Assembly: GCA_016195405.1 (NCBI GenBank)
Contig: JACPZP010000131.1
Span: 52,884 to 116,883, forward strand
Direction: 5' to 3'
Length of the DNA: 64,000 nt
Source of the DNA: Planctomycetota bacterium
GTDB taxonomy: Bacteria; Planctomycetota; Planctomycetia; Gemmatales; Gemmataceae
Under the pieces are notes generated by a model. That model was not told where the DNA came from. It saw only the letters and a program-made list of their open reading frames with translations, and did no database searches. Shown piece after piece: positions 51,754 through 60,517 of the stretch (positions within the stretch are counted from its first letter, which is position 1; the number at the start of each line of letters is the position of its first letter). Both the position numbers and the translations under genes were made by a program.

Positions 51754-54700
51754 TCACCGGCTCGCTTTCAAGAACGCAACCAAATCGGCCAATTGCTGGA
51801 GCGTCAATTGCTGTTCGAGTCCCGACGGCATCACGGAAACGCGGCTTGGCTGCATTTCTTCGATGTCGGGGCGGGGAATGCGCATTTCCTGGTCGGCGTT
51901 AAGCGCCAAAACCACTTCTTCGGGCGAGTCCTTGCGAACGAGACCATTGTGGTTCTTGCCGCTCTTGGTAACGATCACCACTGGCTCGTAACCGCGCACG
52001 AAGCTGGCATTTGGGTAAACGATGCTCTCAAGTAAATCGCGTTCGGTGCGAATGCTGCCAATGCGCGTCAAATCCGGGCCGAGTTTGCCGCCGACATAGC
52101 CGATGGCGTGGCAAGTGACGCAAGCGGCTTTCGGATGGTTGAAGACGGCCTGACCGCGGCGAACATCGCCCGCCGGCAGCTTGGCGAGCAAATCTTCAAA
52201 GTGGGCGCGTTCTTTGGCGGCATCGGCGTGAAGCGAATCGACAAACGCTTCCGCATGGTTGCGAACCGCAGCGCTGTATTTGACCAATCGCGACTTCAGC
52301 GCATCGGGCCTGAGGCTCGTTCGCGCCGGGGCCGATTTCAGCGCTGTCACCAACTTCTGGCCGACTTCCTCGTCCGTGGATTGAGCGAATGCATCGAGGA
52401 CGCGGTCGATTTCCATGGGGCCGACTTTCGCGAGTGCTTGAGCGAGATCGAGCAGTTGCGTTCGGTCGAAATGGGCCCGGGAGATTACCTCCGCCGCCAA
52501 GCCGCGCGTGCTTGCCGGTTTGTCCGCATCGATTTCATGTTTCAGAAAGGCGAACAATTCTGGATCGGGAGTGGTGATGCCGTCGGGAAGCGCTGCCAGG
52601 GCGAGCAGGCCCACGTCCGCTGGCGATTTCTTTTCGGCGCCGACTTTCTGCAATAGGGCGACCAGGTCGTCAGGCCGCTTCTTAGGCCAGCTGAGAACCC
52701 GCGCAGTCGCCGCCGCCTCGCGAATCAGCTCCACGTCCTCGGCGGTAAGCGCCTTGCAAAGACCCGAGAACCACGGTGACGGAGCAGTTCTCAAATCGGA
52801 GCGCGCCATAGCTTGCATGGCCAGACGTCGCGTGGGGACGGGCGTGTTGTCGTCACGAACCTGCTCGGAGAGCAAATCTTGGATCGCCGCAGAACGGGCG
52901 AGCCTTGCCAGCGTTTGAACAAATTCCTCACGGTCCGCGGCGGTCCACTTCACTTCGCTTAGGCGCGTGCGCAGGAAACCCGACAGTGCCGCGCCCCATT
53001 CCGAATGCCGGCTCGCGATCCACCAAGCGGTCTCTCGAAGCGCCTGATCGCGGCTGCTCAGTTCCGAGATCGCCGCGCCGGATGGCAGCTTGCCGTGTTC
53101 CATTTGGTCGAGAGCTATGAGGGCAGCACGGCGAACGGACGGGTTGCTTTCTAAAAGGCCAAACGACGTTCGTTCCGCATCACCGATTTCGATAAGAGCG
53201 TACGTCAGCGAATGTTCCAGAAATCGATCATTCGTTTGTGCCAGCGCTGCAAAGATGGCGGGTACGGCTCGCTTGTCGCCAATGCGTCCCAGCGCCACGG
53301 CGGCTGCCCGCCGATTGTGTAGGGAAGGGCACTCCAATATGCGCATCAGTTCGGCTACGTCCGCAGGATCGGGTCGAAGCGCAAGAGCGTGCAGGGCGGC
53401 TTGCCGAACCGTGTTGTCAGAATCTCGCAGCGCCGCTCGCAACGCCGCATGCGCCTTGGCGGAGTCGATTCGAGCAAGCGCCCAAACGGCGTTGCGGCGA
53501 GCTTCCGGCGATGGCGCCTGCCAATTGCCGAGCAAATCCACGGCCTCCGGGCCGCGCTTGCTGATGGCTTCGACGGCGCGACGCCGCACGACAGGCCGCG
53601 AGTCATCGAGCAAGTCTGCCAACTGACGCAGCGTCAAACCCACCCACTTGATCTTCAAGCCGCGCGGATCGTCGGCAGGCTTTGCGTCCTTGCAGCGGAC
53701 ACGGTAGATCGCCCCTTTCACGTCCGGCTTCGTAAGCTGCGAACTGGGACAGCAGATCCGATACCAACCGCCCGTATCGACGAAAAGCAGGCTGCCGTCG
53801 GCGTCTTCGATCACGTCGGTGGGATGGAAATCCTTGTTGTCGGAAACGACGAAATCTTCATCGCGGCTCTTGAACGTGGCGCCGTCGGGCGTCAGCACAT
53901 GCCTCGTGATCTTTTGCAGGTTGAACAGGCAGGCGAAGATGTTGTCCTTGTACTTCGGACCGAATGCTTCCGATTCGTAGCGGTGTAGGCCCGCGGGCGC
54001 CGCCGGGCCGAGGTGGCTCAAGACCGGCATAACCGATGGACCAGTCCATTGGTGCTCGTAGATCGGATCGTAGTCCTTGCCGTAGATGCCGCCATAGACG
54101 ATATGCAACAGTCCGTCGCGCTTGCCGCCCGCCGCGAATTGAAGAAACGTCGTGGTGATGATGCGCTCACCGCCGCGGGTGAAAACTAGGTCAACGGGAT
54201 TGTCCATGCCGCCTGTCATTACCGGCTCGAGCCCCGAGCCATCCGGACAGCAGCGGAAGACATGGGATGCGCGCGTGGCGAAATGCCGCTTGGCGCCCCC
54301 AGGGCGAGCCGAGGAAAGATCGTACTCTTGCTTATCGAATGCCCCTTTGCACCAGTAAATCCAGCCGTCCGGCCCAAGGTATGGACCGTGCAAGTCATTG
54401 CCGCAGCGCGTCAGAGTCTTGCCGTTGAACCACTCCTCGCGCTTGTCGGCTATTCCCATGCCTTTGGTGTCGGTCAGCTTCCAGATGCTGGGTGGAGCGG
54501 CCACGTAAAGCGAGCCGTCATACCACATCGTGCCTTCAGGGAACATCATCTGGTCGGCAAACACCACGCTTTTGTCGAACTTGCCGTCGCCTTTGGTGTC
54601 CTCCAGGCGGATGATGCGGTGTGGTTTCTTGGCAAGCTGAATGTCGAGCTTGTCGTTGGAGCCGGATGAATCGGAGACGTAAAGCCGGCCCTGTTCATCG

Positions 54701-54912
54701 AAATCGGCGGTAATGGGACGTTCGACCAGCGGCGGTCCCGCGGCCAGCTCGATCACGAAGCCGGCGGGAAGCGTAAAGGTGTGACCGTTGAGCGCGATAG
54801 AATGGTTTGCGTTTGGGGACTGATTGCCCGTCGGGAAACATGGGGCGAGTAGCGATAATGAAACAATTACCAGCGTCACTTTGCCTAATTGATTGATACG
54901 GATGGCCGACAT
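51754..54912 (-). CDS. PVC-type membrane-bound dehydrogenase with HEAT repeats and cytochrome c tail
   Basis: A 1052-residue protein with a signal segment (VTLVIVSLSLLAP). Residues 60-400 form the PVC propeller/dehydrogenase domain (VIELAAGPPLVERPITADFD, RLYVSDSSGSNDK, PEGTMWYDGSLYVAAPP). Residues 430-880 are HEAT-like repeats (PVVRRRAVEAISKRGP, TVRQAALHALALRPD). The tail has one heme site, C931-VT-C934-H935, in GQAVFNHPKAACVTCHAIGY, with Met candidates near the end. These planctomycete proteins are thought to oxidise sugars or alcohols and pass electrons to heme c; the substrate is unknown. The small zinc-ribbon gene follows within 7 bases. Confidence 0.92.
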   Translation of the reverse strand: MSAIRINQLGKVTLVIVSLSLLAPCFPTGNQSPNANHSIALNGHTFTLPAGFVIELAAGPPLVERPITADFDEQGRLYVSDSSGSNDKLDIQLAKKPHRIIRLEDTKGDGKFDKSVVFADQMMFPEGTMWYDGSLYVAAPPSIWKLTDTKGMGIADKREEWFNGKTLTRCGNDLHGPYLGPDGWIYWCKGAFDKQEYDLSSARPGGAKRHFATRASHVFRCCPDGSGLEPVMTGGMDNPVDLVFTRGGERIITTTFLQFAAGGKRDGLLHIVYGGIYGKDYDPIYEHQWTGPSVMPVLSHLGPAAPAGLHRYESEAFGPKYKDNIFACLFNLQKITRHVLTPDGATFKSRDEDFVVSDNKDFHPTDVIEDADGSLLFVDTGGWYRICCPSSQLTKPDVKGAIYRVRCKDAKPADDPRGLKIKWVGLTLRQLADLLDDSRPVVRRRAVEAISKRGPEAVDLLGNWQAPSPEARRNAVWALARIDSAKAHAALRAALRDSDNTVRQAALHALALRPDPADVAELMRILECPSLHNRRAAAVALGRIGDKRAVPAIFAALAQTNDRFLEHSLTYALIEIGDAERTSFGLLESNPSVRRAALIALDQMEHGKLPSGAAISELSSRDQALRETAWWIASRHSEWGAALSGFLRTRLSEVKWTAADREEFVQTLARLARSAAIQDLLSEQVRDDNTPVPTRRLAMQAMARSDLRTAPSPWFSGLCKALTAEDVELIREAAATARVLSWPKKRPDDLVALLQKVGAEKKSPADVGLLALAALPDGITTPDPELFAFLKHEIDADKPASTRGLAAEVISRAHFDRTQLLDLAQALAKVGPMEIDRVLDAFAQSTDEEVGQKLVTALKSAPARTSLRPDALKSRLVKYSAAVRNHAEAFVDSLHADAAKERAHFEDLLAKLPAGDVRRGQAVFNHPKAACVTCHAIGYVGGKLGPDLTRIGSIRTERDLLESIVYPNASFVRGYEPVVIVTKSGKNHNGLVRKDSPEEVVLALNADQEMRIPRPDIEEMQPSRVSVMPSGLEQQLTLQQLADLVAFLKASR

Positions 54913-55056
54913 GATCGCGTCACTCCGTCAAAGCGGTTGCTAGAGGAATGGGCTTTGAGAGCCCTGCGATTGTACCCTCGATCCGACATACATTACAATC
55001 AATCAAGTTAAGCTTACCAGCCAAGATCTTAAGAAAATGCTTTCAGCGCTAGGCCG

Positions 55057-55112
55057 GATGGTTTCAGCGAAGTGTCGGATGGTATCTGTCCCAGTGCCGC
55101 GCTGAAACCATC
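55057..55112. repeat. 13-base inverted repeat with 30-base loop
   Basis: GATGGTTTCAGCG (55057-55069) and CGCTGAAACCATC (55100-55112) are perfect complements. They resemble the arms of the terminator-like hairpin at 55150-55179, which has ATGGCTTCAGC, so the two look like diverged copies of one element. Confidence 0.65.
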
Positions 55113-55149
55113 TTCGCATCTCTTGGTCTGATATGCCTTTGCAGCCGAA

Positions 55150-55179
55150 AAATGGCTTCAGCGTCGGCTGAAGCCATTT
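55150..55179 (-). terminator. Terminator for the minus-strand MFS gene
   Basis: AAATGGCTTCAGC and GCTGAAGCCATTT form a 13-base perfect stem with a GTCG loop. Read on the minus strand, the stem runs straight into ATTTTT, so it is a good rho-independent terminator. It lies about 140 bases after the MFS stop. Confidence 0.75.
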
Positions 55180-55222
55180 CTTGTTAGTCCTGGTGACAAG
55201 TGCTACGTCACAGCTTACTTTT

Positions 55223-55250
55223 CGGGAAGCCGCGAAAACGCGGTTTCCCG
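55223..55250. repeat. GC-rich hairpin after the MFS gene
   Basis: CGGGAAGCCGCG and CGCGGTTTCCCG form a 12-base stem (one G-T pair) with an AAAA loop. No U-tract. It lies 70 bases beyond the MFS stop and may protect the 3' end. Confidence 0.6.
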
Positions 55251-55320
55251 CATTCTGGCGAGAGCGGCTACCCGACTTTTTAGGTGTGACGCAGCAGTAG
55301 TCGCCTGCTCGCCGACCGAC

Positions 55321-56658
55321 TTATTCATGTTGATCGTTGTTTGGATCGATCAAAACTTCCGCGGCCAGCGGCCTACTCGCATCCACCAAGAACCAACACG
55401 ACGCACCCAGGCTGAAAACAACGCCAAAGATCACAAACAGCAAATCGTGGCCCCCGATCGACCGGCCGAAGATCTCAATAGGAGCGGTGCGGTCCAAGAG
55501 CAATCCGGAAACGACTGTCATCAAAGCCGCGCACATGTTGCCGACCATGTTCATGGCGCCGCCGACGGTGCCGGCATAGCGCTCGCCGATGTCGGCGCAC
55601 GCGGCCCAGGCGGGCCCCATGTTGATGTCGTTGAAGAAGAAGGTCACGCACAGAAGGATCGCTAACGCAAGCGGCGTTTCCACCCAGATCGTTGACGTGA
55701 ACGCCGCACCGGCCAACACCATGCCCACCGCGCCGTTGAAACGCCGGCCCCACTTGCGGCTTCGAAAGCGGCGAATGATCCAGTCGGACAACAAACCACC
55801 GAGAACACAGCCCACGACGCCGCAAGCCAAAGGAAGGCTTGTCAATAGTCGCGACTGATGCTCCGAGAAATGGCGATGATTCCTCAAGTAGTCGGGCAAC
55901 ATCGTCACGAAAAAGCTGGCGCTGAAACCGCCGCAGCCGTACATGAGGCATAGCCCCCAAACGCTTTTGGACTGGAAAAGTTGCGACCACGAGAGATGCT
56001 TGCGAGAGAGCGGACTTCGACCCAACAGGATCACCTGTGCCTCGGCATCGTTCACTTGCGGCATTTCCTCGGGCCGATTGCGGAACCAAGGCCAAAAAAC
56101 GAGGCACCAGACCAGCCCCAGCAACATCAATTGGGCCATGGAGATTTCCCAACTGTAGTACGCAAACATCAATCCCAGCAAGAGCGGCACAATCGCCCCG
56201 CCCATGCGGCTCGACATCCAAATCAAACCCTGGGCGGTGCCGCGCTCGCGCACGGGCATCCAGTCGGCCATCATCCGCGACAGGGACGGGTAGCATCCGG
56301 CTTGCAGCATTCCAAATAAGAATCGAACGACGAGAAGAAAGAGAAATGGAGTGAGCCAGAGTGCAGGCAGAAACATGACGAGCCCAAGACAGCCTGTAAG
56401 CACCGACCATCCGAGAACTAAGGCCGTAAGCAGATTGCGAACGCCCCAGCGATCCCCCAAAGCGCCGCAGGGAATCTCAAAGCCCGCGTAAGCGACGAGA
56501 AACGCCGCCATGATGTAGCCCAAGTCGGTGCTCGATAATTCGAGTGGGCCTTTCATCTCCGTGAACGCGGTGGCGAAACCGATCCGGTGAATGTAGCTCA
56601 CCACCGCAACCGCACAAGCCGCCAGGAGAACTCGGTAGCGCACGCGCGTCGGCGGCAT
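55321..56658 (-). CDS. MFS transporter, sugar-acid (anion:cation symporter) type
   Basis: A 445-residue protein with about twelve helices. The A-motif region GALGDRWGVRNLLTALVL, the segment FATAFTEMKGPLELSSTDLG, and MADWMPVRERGTAQGLIWMS are typical of the ACS family that imports hexuronates, glucarate or related organic anions. The start at ATG 56658 (PPTRVRYRVLL) puts helix 1 near the N-terminus; an in-frame start at 56757 would run into the divergent promoter. It is divergent from a cyclase/dehydratase operon, so it probably brings in their substrate. Confidence 0.88.
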   Translation of the reverse strand: MPPTRVRYRVLLAACAVAVVSYIHRIGFATAFTEMKGPLELSSTDLGYIMAAFLVAYAGFEIPCGALGDRWGVRNLLTALVLGWSVLTGCLGLVMFLPALWLTPFLFLLVVRFLFGMLQAGCYPSLSRMMADWMPVRERGTAQGLIWMSSRMGGAIVPLLLGLMFAYYSWEISMAQLMLLGLVWCLVFWPWFRNRPEEMPQVNDAEAQVILLGRSPLSRKHLSWSQLFQSKSVWGLCLMYGCGGFSASFFVTMLPDYLRNHRHFSEHQSRLLTSLPLACGVVGCVLGGLLSDWIIRRFRSRKWGRRFNGAVGMVLAGAAFTSTIWVETPLALAILLCVTFFFNDINMGPAWAACADIGERYAGTVGGAMNMVGNMCAALMTVVSGLLLDRTAPIEIFGRSIGGHDLLFVIFGVVFSLGASCWFLVDASRPLAAEVLIDPNNDQHE

Positions 56659-56780
56659 CAAAGCGATTTCGGGCGACGCAGGTGCGCGACTCAATTTGGC
56701 CCCTTTTTGAATTGAATGCTTGCAAAGTACGGTCTCATGCGCCATCCTGCAAGACAAAACCCTTTCGAAAGGAGACCGTT

Positions 56781-57803
56781 ATGTCGTTGCCGAGTGCCGC
56801 GAGGGCGACTGCAATCATTATGGCCGCTCTTATCGGTTTGACGCTGCCGGGAGAACGTGCCGCATTTCCGCAGGAGAAGAAAAACGGCGGCGAGGGCGAG
56901 AAGTCCGAGACACCGATCGGCTCAGTGTGGTGGCCGTCGCCCTTTGGCGCCGACGATCAGCGCGGCGCCGCGAACCGTATTACGCCTGAACGTGTCGTCG
57001 CCGCGAGCAAGCTCATCAAAGAGGGAAAAATTTATTCGCTAGGCCACGTCTACGAGCAAGACATGCCGCTCTACGGGAAGCGTCATTTCAGTCTGACCAT
57101 TCCTGGCTCGCCTACCGGCGGACCGTTCGGCAAGAACCGTTTGGTTTACCACGACGAAATGTTCTCCGGCGAGATCGGCCAAATCGGCACCCAGCTCGAC
57201 GGCCTGGGCCACATCGGCGTTCGCATGGGCGGTGACGACTATTTCTACAACGGATTCAAGCGCTCCGAGTTCGGCAAGGCGTATGGCCTCGAAAAGCTCG
57301 GCATCGAGAACGTCGGCGTCTTTTTTAACCGTGGCGTACTTGTCGATGTCGCGGGGTTCAAGGGCGTCAAACGCATGCAGATCGGCGACGTCGTCACGGT
57401 CGCCGATCTCGAAGGCGCGCTCAAGAAACAAGGAGTCGAAGTGCGTGAAGGCGACGTGGTGCTCTTTCGCACCGGCCACGCCCAGCTTTGGAAAGTCAAT
57501 AACGAACTTTACAATCGAGGCGAACCCGGCATCGGCGTCGCGGCGGCCAAATGGCTCTGCGAGCGCAAGATCGTGATGGTCGGCTCCGACACCTGGGCGA
57601 CGGAAGTCGTGCCTAATGAGAACACCGAGCGCGCCTTCGAAGTGCATCAACTTCTTCTGGTGCGAAACGGCATCTACAACCTCGAGAACCTCAACTTGGA
57701 GGAACTCGCGCGCAACAACATCTACGAGTTCGCGTTCATCTTCGCGCCGCTGCCGCTCAAAGGCGCCAGTGGCTCGCCAGGAAATCCAATCGCGGTGCGC
57801 TAG
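56781..57803 (+). CDS. Exported cyclase-family (kynurenine formamidase-like) hydrolase
   Basis: A 340-residue protein. A signal peptide covers about residues 5-30 (ATAIIMAALIGLTLPGERA). The metal-binding part GQIGTQLDGLGHIGVRMGGD is the cyclase-family HxGTHxDxPxH motif in a variant form; WWPSPFGADDQRGAANRITP and FEVHQLLLVRNGIYNLENL are typical of the cyclase (PF04199) family. Members act on amide or lactone bonds. AAAGGAGAC precedes ATG 56781. It begins a four-gene plus-strand run divergent from the MFS gene. Substrate unknown. Confidence 0.88.
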   Translation: MSLPSAARATAIIMAALIGLTLPGERAAFPQEKKNGGEGEKSETPIGSVWWPSPFGADDQRGAANRITPERVVAASKLIKEGKIYSLGHVYEQDMPLYGKRHFSLTIPGSPTGGPFGKNRLVYHDEMFSGEIGQIGTQLDGLGHIGVRMGGDDYFYNGFKRSEFGKAYGLEKLGIENVGVFFNRGVLVDVAGFKGVKRMQIGDVVTVADLEGALKKQGVEVREGDVVLFRTGHAQLWKVNNELYNRGEPGIGVAAAKWLCERKIVMVGSDTWATEVVPNENTERAFEVHQLLLVRNGIYNLENLNLEELARNNIYEFAFIFAPLPLKGASGSPGNPIAVR

Positions 57804-57810
57804 AGCCAGC

Positions 57811-57887
57811 CGCTTGCGTTTCGCGCTCGCCGACACCTTGCAAACGCGAAATCCAACCGGGCGCGGCGCGAGCGCGAAACGCAAGCG
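57811..57887. repeat. 20-base inverted repeat within the operon
   Basis: CGCTTGCGTTTCGCGCTCGC (57811-57830) and its exact reverse complement (57868-57887) flank a 37-base centre. It lies between the cyclase stop and the start of the dehydratase. A partial copy of one arm appears near 1380. It may process the mRNA or lower expression of the downstream genes. Confidence 0.75.
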
Positions 57888-57903
57888 ATGGCGGAGATTC
57901 TTC

Positions 57904-59067
57904 ATGATAATTACCCACTTCGAAACTTTTCTCGCCAACGCCGGCCTGCGCAACTATTTCCTCTTGCGTCTGCGTACCGACACGGGCCTATCCGGCGTCG
58001 GAGAGGCTTCGCTCGAATGGCAGGAGAAAACCGTTCAGACGCTTTGCCACGAATGGCTCGAAAGCCGCATCCTGGGCCGCGATCCGTTCGACATCGAAGC
58101 CATCATCGGCGGATTGACCCGCGATCAATACCAAGGTGGCGCCACGGTGATGACGGCCATCAGCGGCGTCGAAATCGCCTTGTGGGACATCGTGGGCAAG
58201 GCGTGCGGCCAACCGCTCTATCGCCTGCTGGGCGGCCGCTGCCATGACCGCATCCCGGCCTACGCCAACGGATGGTACGGCGGCGCACGCACGCCGCAAG
58301 AATACGCCGAGCGCGCCAAGGGCGTGGTCGAGCGCGGCTATCGAGCGCTCAAGTTCGATCCGTTCGGCATCGCCTGGAAGAACTTGACCCCCGCGGAAGA
58401 AGAGACTGCCATTGAGATTGTCGCAGCGATTCGGCACGCCGTCGGACCGAACGTCGGGCTGATGATCGAATTCCATGGCCGGCTCGCGGCGGGATGCGCG
58501 ATCGACATGATTCGCAAGCTGGAGCGCTTCGATCCCGTTTGGTGCGAGGAGCCGGTCGTCCCGGAAAGCCTGGACCTGCTGGCGGAAGTGAAACGCTCGG
58601 TGCGCTGTCCCATCGCGGCGGGCGAACGGCTCTACACGCTCGCCGACTTCAACCGCTTGATCTCGCTGCGCGCTGCCGACGTAGTGCAGATGGATCTCGC
58701 CCATTGCGGCGGCATTCTCGCCGGCAAGAAGATCGCTGCCATGGCCGACGTGCAGGATCTGCGCGTAGCGCCGCATTGCTCGATCGGCCCGATCGCACTG
58801 GCCGCAGCACTTCATTTCGACATGAGCACGCCAAATTTCATGATTCAGGAAGCCTTCGAGGAATTCGACGTGCCTTGGCGAAAAGACCTGGTCGGCGGTT
58901 GGAGCGCGGTCCGCAACGGCGAGTTTATCTTGACCGAAAAGCCGGGCCTGGGGCTAGACATTGACGAAAAGGCGCTTCAAGATCGTCCGTACCTCGCCCA
59001 TTCCTTTCCTAGCCTCTGGGATGCGCGGTGGTTGGACAAGTTAACTCAAAATGACTCGCGGAGATAG
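57904..59067 (+). CDS. Mandelate racemase/muconate lactonizing (enolase superfamily) dehydratase
   Basis: A 387-residue protein of the galactonate/glucarate dehydratase type. It has the capping domain (VEIALWDIVGKACGQPLYRL) and the barrel with family ligands in order: Lys in YRALKFDPFG, metal ligands Glu in MIEFHGRLA, Glu in VWCEEPVVPE and Glu in AAGERLYTL, and the catalytic His in APHCSIGPI. It should remove water from a sugar acid to give a 2-keto-3-deoxy acid. The start at ATG 57904 follows the hairpin; a longer frame from 57616 overlaps the cyclase gene. It is followed by the dehydrogenase gene within 4 bases. Confidence 0.88.
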   Translation: MIITHFETFLANAGLRNYFLLRLRTDTGLSGVGEASLEWQEKTVQTLCHEWLESRILGRDPFDIEAIIGGLTRDQYQGGATVMTAISGVEIALWDIVGKACGQPLYRLLGGRCHDRIPAYANGWYGGARTPQEYAERAKGVVERGYRALKFDPFGIAWKNLTPAEEETAIEIVAAIRHAVGPNVGLMIEFHGRLAAGCAIDMIRKLERFDPVWCEEPVVPESLDLLAEVKRSVRCPIAAGERLYTLADFNRLISLRAADVVQMDLAHCGGILAGKKIAAMADVQDLRVAPHCSIGPIALAAALHFDMSTPNFMIQEAFEEFDVPWRKDLVGGWSAVRNGEFILTEKPGLGLDIDEKALQDRPYLAHSFPSLWDARWLDKLTQNDSRR

Positions 59068-59070
59068 GGA

Positions 59071-60168
59071 GTGCGCAAGTTCCGCATCGCATACACCGGC
59101 GATTTTCTAAATGCCCACGGTGCCCCAGCCTACGGCGACATGGGGCTGCCGCTGCTTGAAGACAAGTCCTACATCGAACATCGCTTCCTTACTGACTTGG
59201 CGCCGCGTCCCGGAGATGCGGCGTATTGGAACCGGCTTTATTCGATGCAGATCAAGCCGGAGCACATCGCCAATACCGATGGCCTGGTCGTGCTGCGGCC
59301 TTGGGTGAAGCGGAGCACGTTCGCAAACAGCGGCGGCGATTTAGTCGTGATCGGCCGCTCCGGCGCCGGCTTTGACAAAGTCGATGTCGCGGCTTGCACC
59401 GAAAACGACGTCGCCCTGTTCAACGCCCCGCTCGCACTGAACCATGCCACTGCTTCGACGGCGCTTCTGTTCATGCTGGCGCTTGCCAAGCGCTTACACG
59501 AGCAGGAGCGCATCGTGCGCGCCGGCCGTTGGGACCTCCAAGCGGAGGTGATGGGCGGCGAATTGCAAGGCCGAACGCTGAGCATCGTTGGCCTTGGCCA
59601 CAGCGGCCGCGAACTGGCGCGTCTAGTGACGCCGTTTTGCATGCGCGTTCTCGCATATTCGCCCCACGCAGATCGAAGTAGCGCCGAAGCATTGGGCGTC
59701 ACACTGACTTCCCTAGATGAAATCCTCTGCGAAGCCGACTTCTTAAGCCTGCACTGCCGGCTCTCTGACGAAACGCGGCATTTGCTGGGGCGGGCGCGAC
59801 TCGCCATAATGAAACCGACTGCGTATCTCATCAATGTGGGCCGCGGCGAATTGGTGGATCAACAGGCGCTGACCGAGGCGCTCCGTGACAGACGTCTTGC
59901 GGGAGCGGGCCTTGACGTCTTCGCCGTCGAGCCCTTGCCGGCTGACGATCCGCTCTTAAGCCTCGACAACGTCATCCTGACGCCGCATTGGAATGCGTCG
60001 ACGACGGATGTGTGGAAGGCGACCGGCCGGGCGATGGCGGAGGGCATGTTGCGAGCAGCACAAGGACTGTTTCCAGAGAATGTCGTGAACCCGGAAGTGT
60101 TGAACCGCGTAGGATTTCAAAAGAAACTCGCGAATTTCGCGGAAAACGTGAAAGAGGTGCAACGATGA
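59071..60168 (+). CDS. D-isomer-specific 2-hydroxyacid dehydrogenase
   Basis: A 365-residue NAD(P)-dependent oxidoreductase starting at GTG. The Rossmann motif is SIVGLGHSGRELARLV. The catalytic Arg, Glu and His are in INVGRGELVDQQAL, DVFAVEPLP and LTPHWNAST. LHCRLSDETRHLL is the typical loop. It begins 4 bases after the dehydratase stop, so the two are coupled. It may reduce or oxidise the keto/hydroxy acid made upstream, but its own N-terminus is a little different from well-known family members and the substrate is unknown. Confidence 0.9.
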   Translation: MRKFRIAYTGDFLNAHGAPAYGDMGLPLLEDKSYIEHRFLTDLAPRPGDAAYWNRLYSMQIKPEHIANTDGLVVLRPWVKRSTFANSGGDLVVIGRSGAGFDKVDVAACTENDVALFNAPLALNHATASTALLFMLALAKRLHEQERIVRAGRWDLQAEVMGGELQGRTLSIVGLGHSGRELARLVTPFCMRVLAYSPHADRSSAEALGVTLTSLDEILCEADFLSLHCRLSDETRHLLGRARLAIMKPTAYLINVGRGELVDQQALTEALRDRRLAGAGLDVFAVEPLPADDPLLSLDNVILTPHWNASTTDVWKATGRAMAEGMLRAAQGLFPENVVNPEVLNRVGFQKKLANFAENVKEVQR

Positions 60169-60515
60169 AGACGCTGACCAACTGCTTGCGACGCGATCCC
60201 GCGATGGTGAAGCCGTGGGCGGAGACGTGCGGGCAGATCCGCTGCCTCGTGGAAGAGAAAGACGACGCCGCGGCGGAGGTTCATCACGTCGAAATCCAGG
60301 ACGCCAAGCTGCATTACCACGAGCGCACCGACGAGTTCTATTACATCATCGACGGCCAAGGGACCATGACCCTGGACGACGAAGAAATCGAGCTGCACAA
60401 AGGCGTAGTTGTGTATGTACCGCGCGGCGTCAAGCACAAGGCCAAGGGCAACTTGACGGTGCTGACCATCTGCATTCCTCCCGGCGTTCTCCACGACGTG
60501 CACGAGCTTGAGTGA
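60165..60515 (+). CDS. Cupin-fold protein
   Basis: A 116-residue single-domain cupin. Motif 1 is HYHERTDEFYYIIDGQG, with the two His and Glu of the metal site; motif 2 gives the last His in YVPRGVKHKAKG. It overlaps the dehydrogenase stop by 4 bases (ATGA). Small cupins in sugar-acid clusters are often isomerases or dioxygenase-like helpers. This one carries no other motif, so its reaction is not known. It converges on the 60518 gene with only 2 bases between stops. Confidence 0.88.
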   Translation: MKTLTNCLRRDPAMVKPWAETCGQIRCLVEEKDDAAAEVHHVEIQDAKLHYHERTDEFYYIIDGQGTMTLDDEEIELHKGVVVYVPRGVKHKAKGNLTVLTICIPPGVLHDVHELE

Positions 60516-60517
60516 GA

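Larger units (their letters stand above)
54913..55320. other. Structured 408-base intergenic region
   Basis: No gene seen. It separates the MFS gene (upstream on this strand) from the PVC-cytochrome gene and holds several hairpins described separately (55057-55112, 55150-55179, 55223-55250). The motif TTCAGCG recurs four times between 55041 and 55163. Confidence 0.6.
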
